From NCBI RefSeq assembly GCF_021390175.1, contig NZ_CP090004.1:2967001-3031000 (forward strand): a stretch of DNA of 64,000 nucleotides, written 5' to 3'. Below are positions 17,277 through 25,766 of the stretch, one piece after another (positions within the stretch are counted from its first letter, which is position 1; each line of letters opens with the position of its first letter). Both the position numbers and the translations under genes were made by a program. The stretch is from Flagellimonas sp. HMM57 (lineage in GTDB: Bacteria; Bacteroidota; Bacteroidia; Flavobacteriales; Flavobacteriaceae). Under the pieces are notes generated by a model, which saw nothing but the letters and a program-made list of their open reading frames with translations, was not told where the DNA came from and searched no databases.

Positions 17277-18494
17277 TTAATCGACAGAATTGAATTCTTC
17301 AATTATTTCTTCAAATTCAATTCGATAGTAGGTGCCTTTTCTGGACATGTCTCTTGCAATGGTTCCGCGCAATTGTCTCGTAAGATTGTAAATTAGTTTT
17401 AACCCAAGTGATTTTGAGTTTTTAGGATCAAAATTATCCGCATAGCCTTTCCCATTATCACCAAGATATAATTCGTATCTATTATTGGGCAAGTTTTTAA
17501 GCGAAATAGTGATTTCTCCTCCTTCGCCTTCAGAAATACCGTATTTGAGCGCGTTCGTAATGGTTTCATTGATAATCAATCCCAATGGAATCACAGTATC
17601 AATACTCAATTTGTTGTCATGGATGTCAAGATTCATTTTGATTTCATTGGTGTTGCCTTTAACGGAACGTACCAGATATTCACACAATTCTTTGACATAG
17701 GGACTTAATTCAATTTTGGATAAATAGTCATCCCGTTTGTACAGCATTTCATGAACCATGGCCATGGATACGACCCTATTCTGACTACTTTTGATGATAC
17801 TACTGATTTTATCATCGGCAATAGCTCTTGATTGTAAGCTCAACAAACTGGAAACGGTCTGCAGATTGTTCTTGACCCGATGATGCACTTCTTTTAATAA
17901 GGTTTCTTTTTCATCTATACGCTCTAGAATCTCTTTACGGGATTTATATAATTTGTGATGGGCTTTCAATAGATTTTTACCAAAAACACCACCTAATAAA
18001 TACACGGCAAAAATCAAACTTGTAAAGGCAAACCAACTTTCAGATTCGGGAGGAACGACATTTGCCAAAATTCGGAAATCCCCTAAATCATATAGAAACA
18101 GCATAACGAGGACGACCAAATTGATGATCAAATAAAAGTGTCCGTAAATCTGTGTAGTCACGTATCCGGCAAACACGATAATCGCTAAAACAAAAATGAA
18201 GGGGCTCTGAATCCCTCCACTGCACAATGTTACCACAATAGCCCCGACCAAGGACAACATGGAAGTTATGTTGTAGGTAAGAAGGATGGTTTTGTGCTTT
18301 TTATATAATAAGGTGTTTATTATGTTTAAGGATGCGTAGATCAAACAGGTAAGCGGAATGATTTCTTTTATGTCTATAAAGAAATAACATATAGCACCAA
18401 ACACAACTGCGAAAAGAGAAGAACTATAATTAACCTTTAGTACCAAATCAATCTTGTCTTGTAAACGATATTTATCCTTGACAGGAATTTTCAT
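17277..18494 (-). CDS. Orphan membrane sensor histidine kinase (HisKA_2 type)
   Basis: A 405-residue kinase. Six hydrophobic helices fill about residues 20-190. A HisKA_2 phosphoacceptor follows in ETLLKEVHHRVKNNLQTVSSLL, where the H of HHRVKNN is phosphorylated. The HATPase domain carries GLIINETITNALKYG (N box) and LYLGDNGKGY (G1). The HHRVKNN signature is that of the HisKA_2/HWE-related group. There is no periplasmic sensor domain, so it would sense a signal in or through the membrane. No response regulator is adjacent. Confidence 0.9.
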   Translation of the reverse strand: MKIPVKDKYRLQDKIDLVLKVNYSSSLFAVVFGAICYFFIDIKEIIPLTCLIYASLNIINTLLYKKHKTILLTYNITSMLSLVGAIVVTLCSGGIQSPFIFVLAIIVFAGYVTTQIYGHFYLIINLVVLVMLFLYDLGDFRILANVVPPESESWFAFTSLIFAVYLLGGVFGKNLLKAHHKLYKSRKEILERIDEKETLLKEVHHRVKNNLQTVSSLLSLQSRAIADDKISSIIKSSQNRVVSMAMVHEMLYKRDDYLSKIELSPYVKELCEYLVRSVKGNTNEIKMNLDIHDNKLSIDTVIPLGLIINETITNALKYGISEGEGGEITISLKNLPNNRYELYLGDNGKGYADNFDPKNSKSLGLKLIYNLTRQLRGTIARDMSRKGTYYRIEFEEIIEEFNSVD

Positions 18495-18603
18495 ATGCTA
18501 CGTTTGGTTATTCAGCTATTTACTCTAAACGGGGTCTGAAGGAGGTAAATTTTGCTTTTTATGGGGCTTTTCTCCTGTAAATCTAAACATGTTTTTCATA
18601 TAA

Positions 18604-18634
18604 ACAAAAATGACAGCCAATTTCGACTGTCATT
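18604..18634 (-). terminator. Rho-independent terminator after secA
   Basis: AATGACAG (18609-18616) and CTGTCATT (18627-18634) form a perfect 8-bp stem with a 10-base loop. On the minus strand the stem runs directly into T residues (the A-run at 18606-18610). It lies 26 bases past the secA stop. Confidence 0.85.
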
Positions 18635-18659
18635 CTATCTTTATACATGTGCGTTCGGA

Positions 18660-21600
18660 TTAATCTTCGGTCAATACCCATTCACCTTTATCCAGTAGTG
18701 GTTCAGCCTGTTTGAATTTGACTGTTTTACTCTCTCCGGACATTACATTTTTTATGGTAACCCTTTCATTTCTGCCTATTTTAGGCTTGTCTCTCACGAT
18801 GGTTTCGGTTACTTGAGGTCTTCCGCCTTGCGTTTGTCCCGCAGCTCTATTTTGTGCTGCCATTTCATCGCTATTTGGAATTTCTTCTTTGGAAGTCTGT
18901 AATTTTTCCTTGGGCCTTCTAACGTTTCTTGCTTCTTGAATTTGATTTGTACTCTCCGTTGGCAGTTCTCCCTTGAACAAGAACGAAATTACTTCTTTGT
19001 TCACTTTATCGATCATTCCCTTAAAAAGTTCAAAAGCTTCAAACTTATAGATTAGAAGGGGGTCTTTTTGCTCATGTACCGCCAATTGTACGGATTGTTT
19101 CAATTCATCCATTTTACGCAAATGCGTCTTCCAGGAATCATCGATAATGGCAAGAGAAATATTTTTCTCAAAATCCGTGATCAACTGCTTGCCATCACTG
19201 GTATAGGCTCCTTCAAGATCAGTAACCACATTCAACGTCTTAATACCATCCGTGAATGGAACTACGATGCGCTCAAATTTATTGGTTTGGTCCTCATAGA
19301 CCTTTTTAATGACCTGAAATGCCACAGTAGCACTTCGCTCCATTTTTTGCTGATAGAAGTCGTAAGCAGCCTTGTAAACCACATTGGCGATATCCTGAAA
19401 ACTCATTTTCTTAAATTCATCTTCGGTCACTGGTGAAGTGATGGAAAAGTATTTAATAAGTTCGAATTCGAAGTTTTTATAATCTTCCGCTGCTTTGTTC
19501 GTATCCGCAATGACCTCGCAGGTGTCATAGATCATATTGGCAATGTCTACTTTCAGGCGTTCACCTTGTAACGCATGTCTACGTCTTTTGTAAACAACCT
19601 CTCGTTGGGCGTTCATAACATCATCGTACTCCAAAAGGCGTTTACGTATACCAAAGTTGTTCTCTTCGACTTTCTTTTGCGCACGTTCTATAGATTTGGT
19701 CATCATGGAATGCTGAATGACTTCGCCTTCTTCCAAGCCCATTCTATCCATCATTTTAGCCACTCTATCAGAACCGAACAAACGCATTAGGTTATCTTCC
19801 AAGGAAACATAGAATTGTGAGCTTCCAGGGTCTCCTTGACGTCCTGAACGACCACGAAGCTGTCTGTCCACACGTCTGGAATCATGACGTTCCGTACCTA
19901 CAATAGCCAATCCGCCAGCAGCTTTCACTTCTGCTGATAGTTTAATGTCCGTACCACGACCCGCCATGTTTGTGGCAATAGTAACAATACCTGCATTACC
20001 TGCTTCGGCAACGATATCCGCTTCCTTTTTATGCAGCTTTGCGTTCAATACGTTATGTGGAACCTTCCTAACACTCAATAGTTTGGAAAGTAATTCCGAT
20101 ATTTCTACGGATGTTGTACCTATAAGCACAGGCCTTCCCGATTTGGACAATTGTGTCACTTCGTCTATAATTGCGTTGTATTTTTCGCGCTTTGTCTTAT
20201 AGATAAGGTCTTGTCTGTCGTCACGTGCAATTGGTCTGTTTGTGGGGATTTCCATGACATCCAGCTTATAGATTTCCCAGAATTCCCCTGCTTCTGTTAC
20301 TGCCGTACCAGTCATACCGGACAGTTTATTGTACATTCTAAAGTAATTTTGAAGCGTTACGGTAGCAAAGGTTTGGGTCATTGCCTCAATCTTTACATTC
20401 TCCTTTGCTTCAATAGCTTGATGGAGTCCATCCGAATACCGTCGCCCGTCCATAATACGTCCCGTCTGCTCATCAACGATCATTACCTTATTATCCATGA
20501 CCACGTATTCCACATCTTTCTCAAACAATGTGTAAGCCTTTAAAAGTTGGCTCATGGTATGGATACGCTCACTCTTGACCGCAAATTCCTTGAAAAGTGC
20601 TTCTTTGAGCTCTGCTTCTTTTTCAATTTCCAAATTTTGGGCTTCAATCTTAGCGATTTCCCCACCAATATCGGGCATTACAAAAAAGTCCTTGTTTTCA
20701 TCTCCAGAAAGATAATCGACCCCTTTGTCTGTAAGTTCGATTTGATTGTTCTTTTCTTCGATTGTGAACAACAGGTCGGCATCTACCTTTGGCATCTCCC
20801 TATTATTGTCCTGCATGTAGAAGTTTTCAGTTTTTTGTAGCAACTGTTTTACGCCTTCTTCACTCAAAAATTTTATTAATGCCTTGTTTTTTGGCAACCC
20901 TCGATAAACGCGAAGCAACAAAAATCCACCTTCTTTGGTATCACCCTCTTTTATCAATTTTTTAGCTTCGGCCAAAACCCCTGTTAAATGCTGACGTTGT
21001 TTTTGAACTATATCGGAAACATTTGGTTTTAACTCATTGAACTCATGACGGTCTCCTTCGGGAACAGGCCCTGAAATGATCAGGGGTGTACGGGCATCAT
21101 CGACCAACACGGAATCCACCTCATCCACAATGGAATAGTGGTGTGGACGTTGTACCAAGTCTCCGGGGGTATGTGCCATATTATCCCTTAGATAATCAAA
21201 ACCAAATTCGTTATTGGTTCCGTATGTGATATCGGCATTGTATGCTCCCCTTCTGCCATCTGAATTGGGCTGGTGCTTGTCTATACATTCAACGGAAAGT
21301 CCGTGAAACTCAAATATCGGAGCCATCCAAGCGCTATCCCTTTTTGCCAGATAATCGTTTACGGTGACCAAATGTGCACCTTTTCCCGAGAGTGCATTTA
21401 GATAGAGTGGGAGTGTGGCAACTAATGTTTTCCCTTCCCCGGTTTGCATTTCTGCAATTTTTCCTTGGTGAAGTGCGATACCACCTATGAGCTGGACGTC
21501 ATAGTGCACCATATCCCAGGTCACCTCTTTTCCTGCTGCGTCCCATGAGTTTTTCCAAATTGCTTTGTCGGCATCCAGCGTAACATAGTCTTTAGAACCA

Positions 21601-22022
21601 GATAGGCTTCTATCGAATTCCGTAGCGGTAACGGTAATGGTCTCGTTGGAAGCAAAACGTTTTGCAGTTTCTTTTACCACGGCGAACGCTTCGGGAAGAA
21701 TGGTATTCAGTGTATTTTCAGATATTTTATAGGCTTCTTCGTTAAGTTTATCAATTTCTGAGTAAATCTCTTCGTTGCGGTCAATATCTGTTGAATTGAG
21801 TACTTCTTCTTGTAAGGATGCTATTTTATCGGTGATTTCCTTGGAATCCTCTTGTATTTTGGATTTAAAAGAAACTGTTTTTTCTCTCAGTTCATCGTGT
21901 GTCAATCCTTCAAGTTGTTGTTCAAAAGATCGTATCTCTTTTACTAAAGGTTGAAGGGATTTTACATCCTTCTCGGATTTATCCCCAACAAAAACCTTAA
22001 GTACGGAATTAATAAAGCTCAT
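18660..22022 (-). CDS. secA: Preprotein translocase ATPase SecA
   Basis: Motor ATPase of the Sec translocase, 1120 residues. That is much longer than E. coli SecA (901), as usual in Bacteroidota. Walker A is in AEMQTGEGKTLVA and Walker B in YSIVDEVDSVLVDDARTPLIISG. The helicase motifs TNMAGRGTDIKL and RRVDRQLRGRSGRQGDPGSS are intact. Extra length comes from an insert of roughly 130 residues after the DEAD-motor LIISGP block and a longer linker region. The C-terminus (NVMSGESKTVKFKQAEPLLDKGEW) replaces the usual SecB/zinc-binding CxC tail, which is absent. It has its own leader and terminator. Confidence 0.98.
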   Translation of the reverse strand: MSFINSVLKVFVGDKSEKDVKSLQPLVKEIRSFEQQLEGLTHDELREKTVSFKSKIQEDSKEITDKIASLQEEVLNSTDIDRNEEIYSEIDKLNEEAYKISENTLNTILPEAFAVVKETAKRFASNETITVTATEFDRSLSGSKDYVTLDADKAIWKNSWDAAGKEVTWDMVHYDVQLIGGIALHQGKIAEMQTGEGKTLVATLPLYLNALSGKGAHLVTVNDYLAKRDSAWMAPIFEFHGLSVECIDKHQPNSDGRRGAYNADITYGTNNEFGFDYLRDNMAHTPGDLVQRPHHYSIVDEVDSVLVDDARTPLIISGPVPEGDRHEFNELKPNVSDIVQKQRQHLTGVLAEAKKLIKEGDTKEGGFLLLRVYRGLPKNKALIKFLSEEGVKQLLQKTENFYMQDNNREMPKVDADLLFTIEEKNNQIELTDKGVDYLSGDENKDFFVMPDIGGEIAKIEAQNLEIEKEAELKEALFKEFAVKSERIHTMSQLLKAYTLFEKDVEYVVMDNKVMIVDEQTGRIMDGRRYSDGLHQAIEAKENVKIEAMTQTFATVTLQNYFRMYNKLSGMTGTAVTEAGEFWEIYKLDVMEIPTNRPIARDDRQDLIYKTKREKYNAIIDEVTQLSKSGRPVLIGTTSVEISELLSKLLSVRKVPHNVLNAKLHKKEADIVAEAGNAGIVTIATNMAGRGTDIKLSAEVKAAGGLAIVGTERHDSRRVDRQLRGRSGRQGDPGSSQFYVSLEDNLMRLFGSDRVAKMMDRMGLEEGEVIQHSMMTKSIERAQKKVEENNFGIRKRLLEYDDVMNAQREVVYKRRRHALQGERLKVDIANMIYDTCEVIADTNKAAEDYKNFEFELIKYFSITSPVTEDEFKKMSFQDIANVVYKAAYDFYQQKMERSATVAFQVIKKVYEDQTNKFERIVVPFTDGIKTLNVVTDLEGAYTSDGKQLITDFEKNISLAIIDDSWKTHLRKMDELKQSVQLAVHEQKDPLLIYKFEAFELFKGMIDKVNKEVISFLFKGELPTESTNQIQEARNVRRPKEKLQTSKEEIPNSDEMAAQNRAAGQTQGGRPQVTETIVRDKPKIGRNERVTIKNVMSGESKTVKFKQAEPLLDKGEWVLTED

Positions 22023-22047
22023 GAATTATTTTTCTTTTGGGTCGCAA

Positions 22048-22086
22048 AAGCTGTTCCATTGTTCAGCTTAGGGCAAAAGCTTTTGC
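22048..22086 (-). promoter_or_regulatory. Structured secA leader
   Basis: The minus-strand leader just upstream of secA contains a hairpin (AAGCTG 22048-22053 with CAGCTT 22064-22069). It is flanked by a perfect 14-base palindrome GCAAAAGCTTTTGC (22073-22086). A second copy of GCAAAAGC lies at 22044-22051, so the two elements could pair alternatively. A regulatory role is inference only. Confidence 0.4.
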
Positions 22087-22105
22087 AAGGCTGTCAAAAT
22101 TACAT

Positions 22106-22132
22106 AAAAAAAAGCCTCATAAGAGACTTTTT
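22106..22132 (-). terminator. Terminator after the DUF2795 gene
   Basis: On the minus strand AAAAAGTCTC and GAGGCTTTTT pair around a TTAT loop with one G.U pair, followed by a run of T (A-run 22106-22113). It lies 22 bases past the DUF2795 stop and insulates secA. Confidence 0.75.
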
Positions 22133-22154
22133 GGTTTTGTTTGTTCGTGTCAAA

Positions 22155-22379
22155 TTAATACTCATCCTCATTCCAGAGGTAATCTTCCTCGGTGGGATAA
22201 TCGGGCCAAATTTCCTCGATGGACTCGTAAATTTCACCACCTTCCTCTTCCATTGATTGTAGGTTTTCTACAACTTCCAACGGCGCTCCGGTACGGATGG
22301 CATAATCTATTAATTCGTCTTTGGTGGCTGGCCAAGGCGCATCACTTAAATATGAAGCTAGTTCTAATGTCCAGTACAT
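22155..22379 (-). CDS. DUF2795 domain protein
   Basis: A 74-residue soluble acidic protein. The N-terminal 45 residues (MYWTLELASYLSDAPWPATK, then DELIDYAIRTGAPLEVVENL) match the DUF2795 fold, a small helical domain found widely in bacteria. The acidic tail contains EEGGEIYESIEEIWPDYP and ends WNEDEY. The function is unknown. It is a single gene with its own terminator, between secA and the adenosyltransferase gene. Confidence 0.85.
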   Translation of the reverse strand: MYWTLELASYLSDAPWPATKDELIDYAIRTGAPLEVVENLQSMEEEGGEIYESIEEIWPDYPTEEDYLWNEDEY

Positions 22380-22504
22380 AGTAACGGTTTGATTTTAAAT
22401 TTTTTGCAAAAATAATTTTTAAACTCAATTAGTCAAGTAAAATCGACTTTATTTAAAAAAATATTTTCAATATGTTAATCTGTAACGCAGAAAAGTGAAA
22501 TTTA

Positions 22505-23062
22505 TTAGTCCAATTTCTCAGGAATCCATTTTACTTCGTCCGCTTGTAACTCATTTGACAACTTTCGTGCCAATACAAACAGATAGTCAGAGAGACGATT
22601 TACATACATTAAAACACCTTCTGGTACAGGTTCATTTTCATGTAGATAGGATATCATGCGTTCGGCCCTACGACAAACCGTTCTGGCAACATGACAGTGT
22701 GACACGGTCGTGTGTCCACCTGGTAAAATAAAATGGGTCATTTCTGGAAGCTCTTCGTTCATTCTATCCATTTCACGTTCCAATAGCTCAATATCATCAG
22801 CCTTAATTCTAGGAATCTTCAAACGATTTTCTTTATTGGGCTCGGTGGCCAAGATAGCTCCGACCGTAAAAAGTTTATTCTGGGTCAAGGCAAGAATCTC
22901 CTTTGCTTTTACATTTATTTCTTGATCTCTTAACAAACCCAGGTATGAGTTTAGCTCGTCTATGGTGCCATAACTTTCTATTCGGATATGATGCTTAGGT
23001 ACCCGCTTCCCTGTAAAAAGTGCTGTAGTGGCTTTATCGCCTGTCTTAGTGTATATTTTCAT
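22505..23062 (-). CDS. Corrinoid adenosyltransferase (PduO/MMAB type)
   Basis: Cob(I)alamin adenosyltransferase of 185 residues. The N-terminal ATP-binding block MKIYTKTGDKATTALFTGKRVPK is diagnostic of the PduO type. GTIDELNSYLGLLR and the C-terminal RTVCRRAERMISYL and YVNRLSDYLFVLAR blocks follow, carrying the trimer-interface Arg residues. It makes adenosylcobalamin, the cofactor of methylmalonyl-CoA mutase, so it is functionally linked to meaB about 16 kb away. A run of ten heptamers starts 11 bases upstream of the ATG and replaces any ordinary promoter there. Confidence 0.95.
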   Translation of the reverse strand: MKIYTKTGDKATTALFTGKRVPKHHIRIESYGTIDELNSYLGLLRDQEINVKAKEILALTQNKLFTVGAILATEPNKENRLKIPRIKADDIELLEREMDRMNEELPEMTHFILPGGHTTVSHCHVARTVCRRAERMISYLHENEPVPEGVLMYVNRLSDYLFVLARKLSNELQADEVKWIPEKLD

Positions 23063-23073
23063 GATTTTTTATC

Positions 23074-23143
23074 GTCAGTAGTCAGTAGTCAGTAGTCAGT
23101 AGTCAGTAGTCAGTAGTCAGTAGTTGGTAGTTGGTAGTTGGTA
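23074..23143. repeat. Heptanucleotide tandem repeat upstream of the adenosyltransferase gene
   Basis: Seven exact copies of GTCAGTA (23074-23122) are followed by three copies of the variant GTTGGTA (23123-23143), then a decayed ATTGGTG. The array ends 11 bases before the start codon (23062) of the minus-strand adenosyltransferase gene, so it occupies the leader and probable promoter. Period 7 is not a multiple of 3, but the array is non-coding; copy-number change would alter spacing. Confidence 0.95.
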
Positions 23144-23189
23144 ATTGGTGCAGTGGCTATTGCTTTTGTAATTGTACACTCTTAACTCT

Positions 23190-23330
23190 TCAATGAGAAT
23201 CTTTGTGCTTACGCTTGCCATCCATAAACTTTCTTGATTTTCTATCTCTTGCGTTTCTTTTGTTCTTAAACAGAATAATGAGATAAATGATGGCCAAAAC
23301 CCCTAAAACGTAATAAATAGTATCGTCCAT
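23190..23330 (-). CDS. 46-residue membrane microprotein
   Basis: ATG 23330-23328 to TGA at 23192-23190 encodes MDDTIYYVLGVLAIIYLIIL followed by a basic tail (FKNKRNARDRKSRKFMDGKR...). One membrane helix with a positively charged cytoplasmic tail is typical of small Bacteroidota membrane proteins. It lies 33 bases after the start codon of the methyltransferase-like gene on the same strand. No family is recognised; translation is supported only by composition and the clean frame. Confidence 0.55.
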   Translation of the reverse strand: MDDTIYYVLGVLAIIYLIILFKNKRNARDRKSRKFMDGKRKHKDSH

Positions 23331-23363
23331 TTGAGAAATGATTTGATATTTAAAATTACTTCT

Positions 23364-23864
23364 TTAAATCCGGATAGTGAAATGTTCCTTTTCTTGTTCT
23401 TTTCGTATGAACAAGGCTCCTACATGGAACATATCTATACTCACAGTGATATTGGGTAAAGTGATAAGTTTTTCCCAGCATTGTTTCTTTTGGGGATTTT
23501 TATGAATGGAATTGATAAGTATCAGGCTGTTGTTGTGGAGTTTTCCTTGAACCAGCATTTCTTTTAATTTCTCCTGACTTAATTTTTCCGTGTACAGGAT
23601 GTCTACTGATTTTGTATTCGATCTTGATTTTGGATACAATTTTTGAACCTGTCCTGATACATCATGCATGTCGGAAATAGCTATTTTTTCAAATTCAAAA
23701 TAACCAATACTTTTTAGAAGCACATTTTGCGACTTTTTATTGGATAGCTTTTTAGAGGCATATAAACATTTGGTCACATAATTGAATACAAACGGGGAAT
23801 GAACACCATGCTGATTGGTAGAGTTCAATAGGAACTTTATGTATGAGACGATTCTGAACCACAT
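23364..23864 (-). CDS. Shrunken class I methyltransferase-like protein
   Basis: A 166-residue protein. The N-terminus (FLLNSTNQHGVHSPFVFNYV) and C-terminus (ITVSIDMFHVGALFIRKEQ...HFTIRI) match a Bacteroidota SAM-dependent methyltransferase family that is, from memory, normally about 230-260 residues. The middle, where the glycine-rich SAM-binding motif and the acidic loop should be, is replaced by about 90 residues without them. It is therefore probably not an active methyltransferase: either a decayed copy or a repurposed scaffold. No frameshift is visible. The stop is two bases from the ABC-F start codon on the same strand. Confidence 0.6.
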   Translation of the reverse strand: MWFRIVSYIKFLLNSTNQHGVHSPFVFNYVTKCLYASKKLSNKKSQNVLLKSIGYFEFEKIAISDMHDVSGQVQKLYPKSRSNTKSVDILYTEKLSQEKLKEMLVQGKLHNNSLILINSIHKNPQKKQCWEKLITLPNITVSIDMFHVGALFIRKEQEKEHFTIRI

Positions 23865-23866
23865 TT

Positions 23867-25744
23867 TTATCCCTCTAAAATTGCCGAAAGCTCAAACCAA
23901 CGTTCTGTTTTTTCTTCTATCGTATCTGAAATTTCTTTTAGCTCAATGGAGAGTTTTGCTATTTCATCGCCATTCAAATCAGGTTCAGTAAATTTATTCT
24001 GTACCAGTGCCTTTTGCTCCTCTAATTTTTGGATTTCTTTTTCTAACCTGCTGTGTTCTTTTTGTTCTGAATACGATAGTTTTTGGGTAGTGTCTTTCTC
24101 TTTCCAATGGGTCTTTTCAATTTTTTCCCGACCATTGTTCTTGGAATCACGTTCCGCTTGGACCTTACTACTTTCATAGGCTCTATAGTCCGAGTAGTTC
24201 CCTGGAAAATCCTCAATGATGCCTTCTCCCTTAAAAATGAACAAGTGATCCACTATTTTATCCATAAAATAGCGGTCGTGAGATACTACCATTAGGCATC
24301 CTGGAAAATCCAACAGAAAGCTTTCCAGAACGTTCAAAGTAACAATATCCAGATCGTTCGTGGGTTCGTCCAAAATAAGAAAATTGGGATTTTGAATCAG
24401 CACTGTGCACAAATAGAGTCGTTTACGTTCCCCGCCACTAAGTTTTTCCACAAAATCGTACTGTTTCTTTCTATCAAACAGGAAACGCTCCAATAGTTGT
24501 TGCGCAGAGATTTGTCTGCCTTTTTTCAGGGGAATAAAATCTCCAAACTCTCGGATTACATCGATTACTTTTTGCCCTTCTTTTACAGAAATTCCTTTTT
24601 GGGTATAATAGCCAAACTTTAAGGTGTCGCCAACAACAACTTTACCTCCGTCCACTTCCTCTTTTTGGGTAATGATGTTTAAAAAAGTAGATTTCCCTGT
24701 TCCGTTTTGACCAATTATTCCAACACGTTCCCCTTTGGTAAAATTGTAATCGAATTTTTCCAAAATCACTTTGTCGCCAAACGATTTGGAAATATTGTGA
24801 AGTTCCAAAATCTTACTTCCCAAGCGTTCCATGTTCAGTTCTAACTGTACTTGGTACTCGACCCTTCTTTGATGGGCCTTCTGTTTTATTTCTTTAAAAT
24901 CGTCAATTCTAGACTTGGATTTGGTCGTTCTAGCCTTGGGCTGCCTGCGCATCCAATCCAACTCTTTTTTAAAAAGCAATTTGGATTTGTGCTGTTCTAC
25001 GGCTTCACGTTCCATACGTGCCTCTTTTTCGCGCAAGTAATACGAATAATTTCCTTTGTAACTATACAATTGATTATTGTCCAGTTCAATGATTTCATTA
25101 CATACGCGCTCTAAAAAATAGCGATCGTGCGTTACCATAAAAAGTGTGATGTTCTCCTTGGTAAAATACGCTTCGAGCCATTCTATCATTTCTAAATCCA
25201 AATGGTTTGTAGGCTCGTCTAGAATGAGTAAATCTGGTTTGTTTAAAAGTACATTGGCCAAGGCCAAGCGTTTTTTTTGCCCTCCAGAAAGCTTGCTTAC
25301 TTTTAAATTGAGCTGATTTAGGTGAAGTTTGAACAGAATCTGTTTATACTGTGTTTCAAAATCCCAAGCATTGAGTCTTTCCATGGCCTCGAACGCTTTT
25401 TGATACCGCTCCGCATCGTCTGGATTCTGAACGGCACTTTCGTAATTGGCTATAACTTTTAAAATTTCATTGTCCGTCGCAAAAATGGTTTCTTCAACGG
25501 TTAGGTTAGGATTTAAGTTGGGTTCCTGTTCCAAAAAAGCGATTTTGGTTCCTTTCCTAGAGGTGATTTGCCCTGTTTCTGAACTGTCCTTGCCCGAAAT
25601 AATGTTTAATATGGATGTCTTTCCGCTGCCGTTTTTAGCGATTAGGGCAATTTTCTGGTCTTTATTTATTCCGAAGGAGATATCGGAAAAAAGAACCAGT
25701 TCCCCATAAGATTTGGATATGTTCTCTACCGTTAGCAGATTCAT
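23867..25744 (-). CDS. ABC-F family ATPase (Uup-like)
   Basis: A soluble protein of 625 residues with two ABC domains and no membrane part. Domain 1 has Walker A GSGKTSILN, signature LSGGQKKRLALAN and Walker B LLILDEPTNHLD. Domain 2 has GQNGTGKSTFLN, LSGGERKRLYLC and LILDEPTNDLD. The inter-domain linker (P-site tRNA interaction motif) is rich in R/K, and the C-terminal helical pair (SRLEKEIQKLEEQKALVQNK) resembles the Uup coiled coil. ABC-F proteins act on the ribosome to rescue stalled complexes; some give antibiotic resistance. The specific subgroup is judged from the tail only. Confidence 0.92.
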   Translation of the reverse strand: MNLLTVENISKSYGELVLFSDISFGINKDQKIALIAKNGSGKTSILNIISGKDSSETGQITSRKGTKIAFLEQEPNLNPNLTVEETIFATDNEILKVIANYESAVQNPDDAERYQKAFEAMERLNAWDFETQYKQILFKLHLNQLNLKVSKLSGGQKKRLALANVLLNKPDLLILDEPTNHLDLEMIEWLEAYFTKENITLFMVTHDRYFLERVCNEIIELDNNQLYSYKGNYSYYLREKEARMEREAVEQHKSKLLFKKELDWMRRQPKARTTKSKSRIDDFKEIKQKAHQRRVEYQVQLELNMERLGSKILELHNISKSFGDKVILEKFDYNFTKGERVGIIGQNGTGKSTFLNIITQKEEVDGGKVVVGDTLKFGYYTQKGISVKEGQKVIDVIREFGDFIPLKKGRQISAQQLLERFLFDRKKQYDFVEKLSGGERKRLYLCTVLIQNPNFLILDEPTNDLDIVTLNVLESFLLDFPGCLMVVSHDRYFMDKIVDHLFIFKGEGIIEDFPGNYSDYRAYESSKVQAERDSKNNGREKIEKTHWKEKDTTQKLSYSEQKEHSRLEKEIQKLEEQKALVQNKFTEPDLNGDEIAKLSIELKEISDTIEEKTERWFELSAILEG

Positions 25745-25766
25745 GTGATGATTTTAGGGTGACAAG

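Noticed and set aside
19068..20840. Several plus-strand frames across secA
   Set aside because: All lie inside the secA coding region, have no motifs and show codon patterns expected of complementary frames.
22095..22102. TAATTTTG as the secA promoter
   Set aside because: It matches the -7 box on the minus strand, but no TTG lies at the right distance and it abuts the T-run of the terminator, so it is not listed as a feature.
23074..23143. CRISPR array
   Set aside because: Seven-base direct repeats with no spacers; no cas genes nearby. It is a simple tandem repeat.
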